64,000 nt of DNA. Origin: Roridomyces roridus. Lineage: Eukaryota > Basidiomycota > Agaricomycetes > Agaricales > Mycenaceae. The first letter of the stretch is position 1, and every line of letters begins with the position of its first letter. A model generated the notes under the pieces. The model searched no databases, was not told the DNA's origin, and saw only the letters and a list, made by a program, of their open reading frames with translations. The translations under genes and the position numbers were made by a program. The DNA lies in NCBI GenBank assembly GCA_029378245.1, contig JARKIF010000005.1:2542001-2606000 (forward strand). Reading direction: 5' to 3'. Of this stretch, positions 1 to 11,979 are shown piece by piece.

Positions 1-388
1 GACCTCTTTGGTGCAAACCCGAACCGCAAATTCTATACCTAATGTCGAGGAGTGTAATGAAATATTTAGATTTGTGCGCGTCCTCATCACCCAGTAATAG
101 CTAATGCGTTTCGGCCCGAATCCCGGCCAAGACGAGAATTGTTGGGTGTGGCATTGACGATTATGGAACGCTCCGACGTCTCCCTCTTGAAATCGCGCTC
201 TCATCAAATCACACTTGGCATGAGTCAAAAGGCTGCTCTTTTGTTTCTCTACGATCTATACATGAAGCATGGAAAAACGAGTGGATTCAACACATCTACG
301 ACAAAACCCGCAGACGGTTGTTTTAAATACATAAATAAATAAATAAATCGGGGATGTAATGTATTAGAGTCAGGAGAACGCGCTCAAC
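1..388. other. gene-free 3' flank
   Basis: No recognisable gene. The only open frame (139-342, +) has no family resemblance. The stretch lies just beyond the stop codon of the FAD-linked oxidase on the minus strand and probably holds its 3' UTR. Confidence 0.5.
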
Positions 389-2477
389 TTAAGACAAGGG
401 GCAGATCTGCTCCGAGTCCCAGTTGGTAGCACCAACACCCTGGATGACGAGGAGCTGGTTGGTGGGGTCGATCTGCTGCTTGATGCTAAGCAGACGGTCG
501 TAGTGGTATCCCCAGTTGGCAGTGGGGTAGTCGGGGACGAGGAGGTCGGGCTGAGAAAGCGTGTCGTCAGTCGAGGCTCGAAATAGAGAGAGCAAGCCAG
601 GAAACTCACCTCGTTGAGGTACTGTCCACCGTCGGCACCGGTCAGGTCACGGAGAGGAGCCAAGAGGTCGGTAACACCCGTGCGGATGGCGTCGATCGCG
701 GGCTGGGTGGCGTTGTCGGCCCAGGCACCGAAGATGGAGATGTCGCAGAGGGACTTGCGCCAGTTGGGGTGCATGGCGTTGAAGTCGGGGTCAGTCTGGG
801 CGATCACACCACCACCGACGTGCCTGAATAGATGTCAATAAAAGATACGATCGCAAAAAGGGAAAAACGCACTGGCCAATACCGGCGGGCATGGCAGCAA
901 TGGCCTCGGCCATAGAGTGCGATTGGGTGGGGTCCTCGAAGAGGGCGCGGGGAAGGAGCCAAGACGCGGTGTCAACGCCAGAGCCGGAAGTGCCAGCGCC
1001 AGTGTAGTTGAAGCCGATAACATCGACGGGGTCGAGGATGTTGGCAACGAACCAGCTCTGGTAGTTGGGGTAGGTCAACGTGGCGTCGGTCTTGATCGTA
1101 ACACCGGGAATGGCCTTGGCAGCCTCGATGAAGGGGCCCATGGTGGAGTTGCCCTTGTCGTTGTCGCCGTTGGGGAGGAGGTACATGAGGGCGAAGTACG
1201 CAGAGGCCTCGAAGGGGTAGTACCCGGACCAGCCAGCGTCGGTGAGGGCGGGCATGGCCTGCTGGAAGGTGTCGACGAGGTCGACGAACGAGTCGGTGCC
1301 GTTGGTGAAGGCCTCGAAGAAGTAGGCATAGATGGGGGAAATCTCGTGGGCCTTGTGGACGAGACGGGTAGCAACACCTGTGGGTATGGTGAGTGAGGAG
1401 TCAACAGCAGCAGAAAAGTCAGGAACCGAAGGACGGGCCTCCTCCACCACGTGCAGCCCAGAAGAGGTCGGTGTTCTGATTCTTGTTCACGGTGACCGAG
1501 GTGCCGTTGGGGAGGACAAGGTCGATTTCGAGCACGTTGTCGGAACCTAAGACGTAATAATGAGCATGGATGGAAGCGAAACAAACGAGAAAACGCACCG
1601 AAACCGTAGGTGGGGGAAAGGATGTTGTGGCCACCACCAAGAGGCCATCCACCACCAGCACCGACGGATCCCTCGGGACCGATACCACCGACGACAACGA
1701 CGTTGTTGTCAGAGGCGAAGCCGTAGGCCTGAACCCACTGGGTACCGGGAGAGACGGAGACGGCAGGGAAACCAGAGTCCGAACCGTCGGCGTACTTGAA
1801 GCTGGGGGAGAACTCCATGCCCTGGAAGTTGTGGGTCCAGATCATGAGCGAGCCAGGGCCAAGACCACGGCCAAGGAAGTCGTGCCTGTGTGAGATGAAT
1901 GAGAAAAAAAAGTCGAGCAAAGAGAAGATGAAAAGACGAACCCAGTGTTCTTGATCTTCACCTTGAGGTTGCGGTCGTACGCAAACTTGAGAGCCAACTC
2001 GATGTCCTGGACGGTGGTGGCGTTGATACCGAGAGAAGGAACACGTCCCTGGCCACAAGGCGAGGTGCGGTTGGTCGTGATGTCGCACGCGGAGCCATCA
2101 AGGAACTCCCAGTTGTCGGACTGCTCCGCACCGGGCTGGTTGGAACGCCAGATGGAGTCTCCGGCATTCTGCAGAGCAGCATTGCAGAGAGCGGCGTTGT
2201 AGTTGGGGTCGTGGCAGTAGTAGCCGGCAGGGAGGACATTAAAGATGGGGTGGGAGAGTTGAGCGGAGAGGGCGGCCCACTCGGAAGAGCTCGGCCAGCA
2301 GGAGTCACTGGACGTGCATTTGCAGCCCGCGGCGGCTGTGGGGGCAGCGGATGCGGCGGAAGAGGTGGCGGATGGTTGAGAAGTGGTAGAAGAGAAGCGG
2401 ATCGAAGGTCCTTGTTTGGCGGCAGAAGAAGCAATAAGTAAAGAAAGGAACAAGGACACCGAGGAAGGGGAAACCAT
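389..2477 (-). CDS. FAD-linked oxidase (PCMH-type FAD domain plus BBE domain), secreted
   Basis: Six exons: 2477-1942, 1885-1599, 1546-1427, 1377-873, 823-610 and 550-389, giving 607 aa. All five introns are GT-AG and 49-59 nt long. An N-terminal hydrophobic stretch ending near IASSAA looks like a signal peptide. The PCMH-type FAD-binding domain shows VKIKNTGHD, where His180 is the expected covalent FAD attachment, then [16 protein letters not shown] and [15 protein letters not shown]. The C-terminus ends in a berberine-bridge motif with YDRLLSIKQ and DPTNQLLV. Relatives are fungal oxidases of alcohols, sugars or metabolite intermediates; the substrate cannot be told. The start is the ATG in a CCACC context 40 bp after a TATA box. 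A P450 and an acyltransferase lie within 10 kb, so a metabolite role is possible but is inference. Confidence 0.9.
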
Positions 2478-2516
2478 GGTGGCGGATTATGGGGACCAAA
2501 GCGAGTATCCAGAGCC

Positions 2517-2522
2517 TTTATA
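2517..2522 (-). promoter_or_regulatory. TATA box of the FAD-linked oxidase
   Basis: TATAAA on the minus strand, about 40 bp upstream of the ATG at 2477. No other strong core element is visible. Confidence 0.55.
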
Positions 2523-4809
2523 GCCATGCTCGAAATTTGTTTTTGGAACGCGACCAGATGCGGACCGCCGGATTTGATCTGAAACATGAGTCGATCCGTT
2601 ACGCCATCAGTTAATGACGGTGGTGCCGCAGAGGACAAAATTCGGCTATGTTAGCGGCCTCGAACGTTGTGTGGAGCGGAGAGTGATTATTCTTGCGGGT
2701 TACGGGGATAGAGACGGCAGTCCATCACGACGGAGGGTTGACGGAGGGAGAGAGCGACAAGGACTGAGATTCGAGAAGCTCGGGTCTGGGGGTTCTCAAG
2801 GCCTCGAGAAGCCATCGAGAAACATGACCTGGATAGAAAACAGCGAGGCGTGGAACGAAAGACTCGTGCGGGAGTGGGGCTGGACACAGGATTTTCCTTT
2901 GTAGTTGTTTGCTGATATCTGATAGCCTCCTCTGATAGCCTCTGATAGTCCGATTTCGAGGCACTGAAATTTTGAATTCGCTCTTTATCCCACGTGCGAG
3001 CACTGGATGACTTGAACATTTAAAATTCTATTGTAACGGCCGGTAAGAAATTTAGGCAGTCAGGAAGCCACTGTGTGACGAAAACCAGCCGCACTGGTAG
3101 TGGGTGTTTGAGTTCAGAGCACTTGGTGTTCAGGTTAGCGAAACGGGGGGGATGAGGGGGAATGTCCAGCCTCCGACGGCACCGGCCCGCGCGAGGCGCC
3201 GAAAAAAGGTACCACCGTGTCTAGTGATTTTCAGGGACAGATCCGGGAAACGGGTGGGCGTTCCTGGGCCAGGGACCCACTAAAAACGTGCGGAAACAGG
3301 ATAAAAGTGGCACCCTTGGTTATTTAGAGGCACTAGACGACCTCGGTAGCTTGAAGAACTCGAGTATGCAGAGAATCCAACGAGAATACATCAGCTTCGT
3401 ATCCAAGCAAACCGACTATCGCAAACAGGTACGACACGGCTGAAGTGGGCGGACTTCTCGAGGACCCAAGAAGGATGGTCGGACGTTTAACTTTAAGGAT
3501 AGTGTTGTACGAGCTCGAAAGAAATAAGGAAAGGATGTAATTATTAATTGTCGAGGTAGACGCGACATTGAAGATATCACGAAAAGCGATGGGCACGAAA
3601 ACAAGTTGAACAAGAGAGCGTAAAACCGCCAAGACGTAGTGTCGCAATCCGGAAGAGGACAGAGGGCGGTGTCGGGAAGCACAGCGAGATGCTGGCACTG
3701 ACAGTCCGGCTGCGAGAGAAGGCTCTATCCCCCACGCCGTCCTGTCGCAGCTTGATTCAGAAAGTACAGCCGAGCCGAGGAATAAAATAACCTCAAGACA
3801 CCGAGGCTCCGGGCCTGGACAGTGGACTTGAGGATCGGCGATGGTGATGGATGTCGAATTCAAGCTATTATGCCTAAATAGGAAATGCCATGAGCACCGC
3901 CACTGATAACAGAGTTTGATGAGAACCATTCGCCAGATTGACTTTTCTTTTCTCCTCAATTTACGTGGAAGAGGCTTGTGGATAATGCTTCAGGGTAAAT
4001 CACATACATCTGAAGGTCGTCCTGAAATTCAATTGGAAACTTCAGAGTGTTGCCCGCCCGCCCCTTTAGGCCAATAACAGAGCCGTAATAACGGCTTCAA
4101 GGAAGAATCGACACATGGCACAATTTTTCCATCACCGAGCTTGACCAGGCTTGAGCGAGATGCATTCTGGACTGTTCTAGGTGAGTGGGTGAATACCACG
4201 TGAAATTGAAACTAGATTCTATTTTGTGTGTCGTATAAGAAACGCCAGGTCGAAAGGTACCATAGGGACAAGAAACGAACGAAGACACGTCCCTAGACAC
4301 AGAAAATGCGTTCCAAAGTTGGTAGGACGATTCAGAAGGACGCAAACTCCAAAGACATGTCAATCGAAAACATGTAACAAGCCAGAGAGGTTTTGTTTCA
4401 GGGGACTGGGCCGCCTGCTGAAGACTCTACTGTCGGTGAAAAACTTAAAGCAAGACAGAGGTCTGCAAAAAAAAAAAAAAGCATCGGCTTCTTCCACCGG
4501 GAGCCGGATACATCACCTCCAACACTGAGCGTAAGACGGGCCGTTGAAACCTGATCACTCCGAGTCTCGATCCGCCTTTCTCTGGTATGCTGTAGTGGGT
4601 GGAGTATTCGATTCAACGAGGTGATCGACTCCAAAATAACAGCTGGATTCAAGTCTCGTCCCGTCTCGAAGGCGGGGCGATGTGGATGGTTTGCGGAGAT
4701 CAACCATGAGATTATGTGATCCGTCAATCAACGCCCGCTTCATGACTTGCCTTTACCAACCATCCTTTAACTACAATGGACAAACACGGAATCAGGACAC
4801 CTCTCCCTA
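2523..4809. other. gene-free region between oxidase and P450
   Basis: No gene recognised on either strand. The longest frame (3333-3959, minus, 208 aa) has no family resemblance and no coding-like composition. A run of 14 A lies at 4467-4480. The region separates two divergently transcribed genes and so holds both promoters. Confidence 0.5.
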
Positions 4810-6789
4810 ATGTCCGTCGTCGAAACCCTCTCCTCCAAAGCCGCCACCATCCTTGCGGCTGCCGCCGCCGCCGCGCGCCTCCCACAAGTCTCGGCGAGCC
4901 GCGAGACGATTCTCCTCGCGATTGCCGGCCTCGTCGCCCCTTACCTCTTGAGTGTGATTCAGTACCGTAAACGCAGCAAGGGCCTCCCATACCTTCCTGG
5001 CCCGCCCCCGAACCCCATACTCGGTAACTTGCTGGACCTGCCCATCAACCACTCCTGGTTGGCTTTCGACAAATGGCATCGCAAATACGGTAAATCCTAT
5101 TGCCCGACTTCTTTTTTGGGGAACGGAACTAAATACCGCGTTCTGAAGGTGATGTCGTCCACATTCGCGTGCTCGGCACGTCTCTCGTCATCATTGGGTC
5201 TATGAAGGCCGCCTCCGAGTTCTTCGACAAGCGGGCAAAGACCTACTCGGACAGGCCAAGAGCGCCCATGATCAACGAGCTGTGCGTCTATTTTACTGTA
5301 TCACCAAAACTTCCGCTGACTTGCTGTAGCATGGGTCTCGGAGAGTGGTCCATGGCCAACATGAACTACGGCGAAAAATGGCGCCACCACCGCCGCACTT
5401 TCACCAACTACTTCCGCGAAAACACCATGCACAACTACCATCCCGTTCTCCTCAAGGAGACCCGTGGTCTGCTCAAACGCTTCCTGGACACCCCTGATAA
5501 CTTCCATGCTATCGTTCGTCTGTGAGTCCTAGTTTCGCTGCTTGTACTCGCCATGTTCATCCTTTTCCTTCCAGGGCATTTGCGGCCGAGATTATGAGCA
5601 TCACCTACGGCATCCCCGTTAACGACTTCGACAACGAGTACATCGAAATCGCCGACAAGGCCACCAGCGCCGTCGCCCAGGCAGCCGTTCCTGGTGCTTT
5701 CCTTGTAGACTTGTTCCCAATGCGTGAGTACTGCAGCAATGATACCAACGTCGACTCACAGTTGCTTTCAGTTGCATACGTCCCGAGTTGGTTCCCAGGA
5801 GCCGCCTTCAAACGCAATGCTGCCAAGTGGCGCGAAATTAACGAAGTGATGCGCACCAAACCCTTCTACGCGGCCAAGGCTGGCTGGGTGCGTAACCTCC
5901 TGGCTTAGTTTCTATATCTAACATCGGCTTTCAGGAGGATGGCACTGTCAACCCCTCCATTGCCGTCAGCATGCTCGACGCGCTCCCGGACAACGACCAG
6001 CGCGCCGTGGAGGAGGAGGTCGCTCTGAACTCCACCGCTGTCGCTTACACTGGTGGAACTGACACGGTACGTCTTACCCTCTAAATACTGTCCTCTCTCT
6101 CATCGCAATCTAGACCGTCTCTGCGACCACCACCTTCCTTTTTGCCATGGCCGCCAACCCCGAGATCCAGCGCAAAGCTCAGGAAGAGATCGACCGTGTT
6201 GTTGGCCAGTCACGTCTCCCCGACTACGGTGACCGCGAGCTGCTGCCGTATGTCAACGCCATCTGCAAGGAGGTCATGAGATGGCAAGCTGTTACTCCTC
6301 TTGGCGGCGCGCGTGTTGCCAACGAGGACGACACCTACAACGGCCACTTTATCCCCAAAGACTCCATCATCATCGGCAATGTCTATTCCATCCTGCGTGA
6401 CCCCGTCGAGTACCCGCAACCCGACGTCTTCCGCCCTGAGCGTTTCCTCAAGGACGGGGAGATCAACAAGGCGGTCCGCGACCCCGCTCTTGCTGCCTTT
6501 GGTTTCGGTCGTCGGTAAGTCATTATTCTTTTTTGGCTGCCAGCTTTGATACCAAACTCCTGCTAGTATCTGCCCTGGCCGTTTCTTCTCCGACGCCTCA
6601 CTGTACATCCTCGTCGCTTCCGTGCTCGCTGCCTTCACTATCTCGCCACCGCTCGACAAGAATGGCAAGCCGGAAAAGATGTCGATCAACATGGCTGGCG
6701 GTGCCATCTCTCACCCGCTGCCGTTCGACGCGACGATCAAGCCGCGGTCAAAGGCGATGGCTGAGCTTGTTCGCGATATGGAGATCTAA
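4810..6789 (+). CDS. cytochrome P450 monooxygenase
   Basis: Eight exons: 4810-5089, 5149-5281, 5330-5521, 5575-5723, 5772-5887, 5935-6066, 6114-6514 and 6567-6789, giving 541 aa, a usual length for fungal P450s. An N-terminal hydrophobic anchor (about residues 32-50) is followed by the hinge LPYLPGPPPNPILGN. The I-helix oxygen-binding motif is GGTDT (330-334), the K-helix motif is E387-V-M-R390, and the heme loop FGFGRRICPGR carries Cys470; it is split by the last intron. It resembles the Agaricomycete enzymes often annotated as O-methylsterigmatocystin oxidoreductase-like, a label that says little about substrate. It lies between an FAD oxidase and an acyltransferase. An overlapping ATG at 4776 is out of frame and was not used. 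Confidence 0.93.
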
Positions 6790-7011
6790 TGTGCTGGCAC
6801 GTAACCTGGGTCCTGGGGTATTTATTTATTTGCACACATAGAATCTCAAGAGTATTGTAAGGTCAACTTAGTGCGTGAATATAATGAGCGGCTTCTCTCA
6901 TTTCTTTGTTGGAGTGAAGAGCGAGCTAAAGTTGGGTAACCGGACCGATCGGCGAGTACAGGCTACAAACATGCACTGAACACGCTGCACTCTTCTCTTA
7001 CTTGAACGACC

Positions 7012-8101
7012 ATGGCGGGACGGTACGTTGCCCAATATTCTGCCCGGGTTTATTGTTCTAACAACCCGTCTGAACAGATTGACTCCATACCCACACCACG
7101 ACAATATGAATATGCCGCTTTCGTACGGCGGCGGTTTCAAGCCAGAACGCGCCTTGAATTCCCAATACCGGGATAGCACTAGCAGGAGGATGTCTAGGCG
7201 CTCGATATCCAGCGGCTTTCCGTCAGGCGCTGCACATTCAGCAGTCCAGAGGCAGTATAGCACGAGCGCTGCTGTACCTGGAGGCATGGTGCGAAATGCC
7301 AGCCTGGCAGGACTCGGAGGCTTCCCTGGTGGCCATGGCGAGCATCATATCCCGCGTGCCGCGAGGACACCGCAGAATTCCCCGTTCCTCGGGAGGGCGC
7401 AGCCTTTGGGCATACAGATTCAGCCGCAATATCGCGGCACCTCCCCATCACCACTCGCAGCCCGATCGCCTGTGTCGCCCCGGATGCCCATGACCAACGT
7501 TTCTCCCCGTTCGCCGCACTTGCCACCACTGCCACCTATTTCGCCGAGGCCGGTTTCACCTGGTCATCCGCAGGGCTCGTACGGACGGCGATCGCCCGGA
7601 TATGGACAGGACCTTGGTTATCAGGACCCTTATTCCGCTGCATCGAGCTACGCGCAGGCGCGTAGCCCGTCACCTTATAGTTACACTGCGTATGGACATG
7701 GGAGTGGCCACCACCATGGGCATGGACACCATCATAGGCACCATAGGTCGAGGTCGAGGCCATCGTCGGCGGCAAACGTCAACTACACATCCGTCCCTCA
7801 CCAGTCGCAGTATGGCAGCCACTACACGAGGACGCAGCATGTACCATATGTGCATGGCCATACCTCGCATGTAGGTGTGGTACGCCGACAGCACCATCAT
7901 GGGAGTGGGAGTAGGGAAGCATCGTTCGTTGTTGAGCCCTCCGATTCGGGCTCCGAGGCGTCTTCTCACTATTCCGGAGGATACGATAGCGATTCGTTCT
8001 ATTCGGGTTCAGATGGTGGTGAAAGCTTTTATTCCGACGACGAGTATGAGTATGATAGCGGGGGATGGTCTGACGATGATGGATACTACTCGGACGACTA
8101 G
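7012..8101 (+). CDS. Pro/Ser/His-rich low-complexity protein, unknown function
   Basis: Two exons, 7012-7022 and 7078-8101, giving 344 aa. The start was moved upstream of the open frame because an ATG in a good context (CGACCATGG) is followed by an in-frame 55-nt GT-AG intron, which yields MAGRLTPYPHHDN. The middle is rich in SPRSP and PLPPISPRP-type motifs. A stretch around residues 215-235 is almost all His and Gly with some Arg. The last 60 residues are Ser, Asp, Tyr and Glu in short repeats. No catalytic motif, signal peptide or membrane segment is visible. It looks intrinsically disordered; I do not recognise a family. Confidence 0.7.
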
Positions 8102-8656
8102 GGAGCGACTTGATGTGGCTACAGAATACATTAGGCATTGTACTTATTGGACTCGAGCGCACAAAAAAGGCATACCTTTCCAAAATAGTATTGGGATTCT
8201 TGCTCTCCGTGGACTGGTCCAAAGTGACTTCTCGGTCTTTCAGGCGCGTCCGATGACCGTCGCCACTTCACATAACAGCCAGGAAAGAAATAAACGACTG
8301 GTTCACGAATTCAACGTCCTCAGTCCAATGCTCGAGGGAAGTTCCGAGGAGGTCTCCATGCGCGCACATGATTCCGACGGTACATAGCAAGCCGCGTCGC
8401 TGCCTGGATTCCATAACAGTGGCATAACCCTTCGAGTCTTGTTTCAGTCGGGGCGCAGCGTCGAGGAGCTGAGCACGGGCGGACCATCTTTGTTCATCTC
8501 GTTGAGGACTTCTTCGTCATTGAGCGGTCTTCAAGCCATGGCTGTCGTGTGTAGGGTTGTGCAACTTGTGCTATACTTATGTATAGGGGTGTGCAGTCTC
8601 CCGAGATGGCAAACGACAGCAAACAACACGGCTTATCTCAACTCTCATAATCTCAC
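8102..8656. other. gene-free region
   Basis: 3' flank of the low-complexity gene. No gene or repeat was recognised before the tandem repeat starts. Confidence 0.5.
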
Positions 8657-9520
8657 CATGGTCTCATGATCCCCACAGAAACAGAAATCCCGACGGCAAA
8701 CGACGGTCCATGCTCCTCGACTAATACGCGACTCGCGCCATGCGGGTTGCTCTGGGCTGCTGTAGTAGGCCGTGCTCGCTGGTCCCGCCGAGTCCGCAGA
8801 ACCTTTGGTGAAATTGGTCCCAGTGTCGAGCGTGACGCAAATGTCAAGTGGTCTTCGTCGCTGCACAAGGCAGTCGTCCTCGCTGTTACAACTTCAAGTT
8901 TCCTAGCGCGTGGGATCATCTCAAGTCCCTGGCGCGTGGGAAAACCTCAGTCATCTCAAATCTCATAATGCCACCATGGTCATGATCCCGACGGCAAACG
9001 ACGATCTTGCGACGATCCCTGCTCCTCGACTAATAGTAATACGCGACTCGCGTCATGTGGGCTGCTCTGGGCTATTGTAGGTGCTCGTCGGTCCCGTCGA
9101 GTCCGCAGAACCTTTGGTCCCAGTGTCGAGCGTGACGCAAATGTCAAATGGTCTTCGTCGCTGCACAAGGCAGTCGTCCTCGCTGTTACAACTTCAAGTT
9201 TCCCCAGCGCGTGGGATCAAAACCTCAGTCATCTCAACTCTCTGATCCCCACGGCAAGTGACGCGTCCATGCTCCTTGACTAATAGTAATACTTACGCTC
9301 CTTGACTAATAGTAATACGCGACTCGCTCCATGTGGGCTGCTCTGGGCTGCTGTAGGTGCTCGCGCCGGTCCCGTCGATTCCGCAGAACCTTTGGTCCCA
9401 GTGTCGAGCGTGACGCAAATATCAAGTGGTCTTCGTCGCTGCGCAAGGCAGTCGGCCTCGCTGTTACAACTTCAAGTTTCCCTGGCGCGTGGGATCAAAC
9501 AGCGAAGAGGTCGATCGGGA
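8657..9520. repeat. three diverged tandem copies of a ~280-300 bp unit
   Basis: A marker string, CAGTGTCGAGCGTGACGCAA, recurs at 8821, 9121 and 9399, giving periods of 300 and 278 bp. Each copy also carries GACTAATA..ACGCGACTCGC, GGCTGCT and TTACAACTTCAAGTTTCC in the same order. The third copy has a small internal duplication of TTGACTAATAGTAATAC. The array ends about 100 bp upstream of the acyltransferase start, so it occupies that gene's promoter. No coding capacity was recognised. Confidence 0.85.
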
Positions 9521-9618
9521 TTCATGAGTCATCAGGCAAGTCGTGCGGCGCCCGTACAATCTCTTCTCCGTATTTAACACATAACGAGGACGATACCACC
9601 ATCCTCCTCTTTCCGAAA

Positions 9619-11400
9619 ATGTCGTCCGACCCGGAACCACGCATCGGTGAGTTGGCAGCTCCCATCCTCGGAGACGTGCTTCTGAATAGATACAACCCTG
9701 CAGTTTGGGTTACTCCCTATGACACCGAAGCTGTCCGGACAGTATTCCCACTTCCGTTACCTGGGACGGACCGCATCAACTTTGAAGTCAGTCTTTTCTC
9801 CGACCAACTTTGAGGATTCTCAATTTATGAGCAGGTCTCTTTGACGAACACGGTCCCTGGCCCTATAGAAGAGGAACGCTTCCTCAAGGCTTTCAAAGAT
9901 GCCCTGACTTACTACCCTCACACTTCCGGTCGTCTGCGAACTAAAGGCCGCGATTGGACGGTATGGAGCCTATTATTATGAGTTCGTCTCTTAATCAATC
10001 CTACAGATTGGCCACGGCAAGCGCGGCGTGCCCGTTGCCTTTGTTGAAACGGACGAGCCTTTCAACCACTACGAATATCTGCAGGCGCCCCCCGCACGCA
10101 TGATCGACACCTGCGTCGTCGACATATCTGGCGCGTCTGAGCCCGAGTGGGACGAACCACTAATGCGCGTCAAAATGACATACTGCCGCACAACGAACGA
10201 GACGATTCTGGGATGCTCGTATTGCCATATGCTTGGTCTGTTGTCCGCTCGCTCGTTTATTCTTCATTCAATACTTTCCAGGCGATGGCGAGTTTATACA
10301 CCAATTCATCTACGCCGTATCGCAATACTACCAGGGTAAAAAACCGGCATTCGGCACACCTACATGGGAGAAGTACCGCACCGCCCCACCACCAGACTCA
10401 ACGACAACCCTTCCACGGCCGATTTCATCGACCGATTCCTGCCACATCTCAAGGTGTTGTACCCGATGGACGAGTGGATGGGTATGGTTGGTGGTGTTAT
10501 GGGCAGCACGTCGCAGGTTGACATCATGTTCACCGCTCAGCAAATTGAGCAGTTCCGCGCTGTTGCAGACACGCATCCCGGCCGGAAGGGCACCAAGTCC
10601 TCCGCACAAGACGCACTGAGCGCATATGTGATCACGACCCTCAACCGTGTTCTGCCCACGCCCATCACAAAGGTGTCGAGTATGCTTAGTGTGAGTGTCG
10701 CGTTTTTTATCGTCCTTGCTGCGTTAACAAGGATTTAGTACCGTGGCGTTGCCAACCCAAAAACTCTCGGCCCAGACGAGTGGCGCATCCCGGGTTCGCA
10801 TGCCGTCGGCAACGCTATCTTCCAGGCCTTCACAGACCGGATGACCGTGGATGAGGCGTCTTCCATCGGTTCTATCGCTCTCGTCATCCGCCAATCCCTC
10901 AAAGACACCCGCAACTACGAGCATATCAAGCGTATCATCGCCGTCAGCGAGCCGATTTGGCAACGGCAGTCCCAAGAAGCAAAGGAGCACAAGTTCTGGT
11001 CGGACGACGGCACCTTTGCCCTCAACTCCATGCCCAAGTGCGTCTCCATGTTCTCTTTGGTCGTCCGCTCACTCACTGATACTTCACCCACAGAACCGTA
11101 CTGAAAAACTTCCACTTTGGTTACGGGCCCGAACGCACGCGGTGTGTCTTCTACGGCGCCTATCCCGGCTTCGCGCGGTTCTTCCAGGCCCCGCCGTCGC
11201 AGCATCTCGATGGGACGTGGGACTCGAACGAAGGCGCTATGGTCATGTTCGTTCGCGTGCCCACTGTCGTCAGGGACAAATTCGTCACCTTGATCGCTGA
11301 GGATTTGCTCTCTGCTTCGTTTCCGAGGAATTTGTTGTGGAGGGAGAAAAAGGCGCAGGAGCGGGCGCAGGCGGCTGGGCAAGGCAAGGCAAAGTTGTGA
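9619..11400 (+). CDS. HXXXD (BAHD/trichothecene 3-O-acetyltransferase-like) acyltransferase with a one-base frameshift
   Basis: Seven exons: 9619-9646, 9704-9786, 9835-9960, 10007-10235, 10282-10690, 10739-11037 and 11094-11400, about 493 aa if the frame is repaired. The catalytic HXXXD motif is H153-M-L-G-D157, assembled across an intron. A second family motif, NFHFGYGPER, sits near the C-terminus in place of the usual DFGWG. Exon 5 needs one extra base near 10400: the frame reading TAPPPDS before that point differs by one from the frame reading NPSTADFIDRF after it. Everything else splices cleanly. This is a recent pseudogene or a sequencing error. The first intron (57 nt) is a multiple of three, so retaining it would also keep the frame. 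The substrate is unknown; together with the oxidase and P450 upstream it suggests a tailoring step. Confidence 0.85.
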
Positions 11401-11861
11401 AGGGGTCGTTTCGAGTTTGAAGTGTAACACGTAAATATTTCTATAAGTACAAGCAAGGATCCCATCTTTCAAGAACGCTCTGAACATATTGAGGATGCCC
11501 TATGTACAGCCATTGATAAGCTCAGGGCTTACGACTCGTAATTCCGCAGTCCGGTTGAGGGTATGTACCTATGAGTATCTGAGTCTGGTCTTTGTGCTGC
11601 AGGCCGCGCTTGGTTTATCCAGCGAAAGCTTGGAGTCGAAAGCAGCCGCAAACTCGGACTGGACTGTGAATTTAATCGAATCGCGAGATCAACGGCGAAT
11701 TTTGAGTCAAGAGTCGATGCGCGCACACGCTGATTCTGAGTCCTCAAGACGCCGACAGCAAGCCGCCTGAGCGAGCGAGCGTTGAGCAATGAGCCAGTGG
11801 GCCATGGTCCCCCCTATCCGAATCGACGATTTGCCTCCGCCTCTCACGTTCAAGCCAGCGA
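11401..11861. other. gene-free region
   Basis: 3' flank of the acyltransferase. No gene was recognised; the short open frames on both strands have no family resemblance. Confidence 0.45.
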
Positions 11862-11979
11862 GGTCAAGGAGCTCGGATATCCACGAAACGGTAGCCCAAA
11901 CAAGCTACATTATTCAAATGCCGACCCCTCCTGGGAAACGGATAAACCCGGGGACTTGATCACCCCAGGCGCCTATGAG

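Noticed and set aside
3333..3959. 208-aa minus-strand open frame
   Set aside because: No family resemblance, composition unlike the real genes, no start or splice context; treated as chance.
10395..10410. A further short intron to explain the acyltransferase frame change
   Set aside because: Every GT-AG pair near it would remove conserved residues (KPAFGTPTWEKY); a one-base deletion explains the data better.
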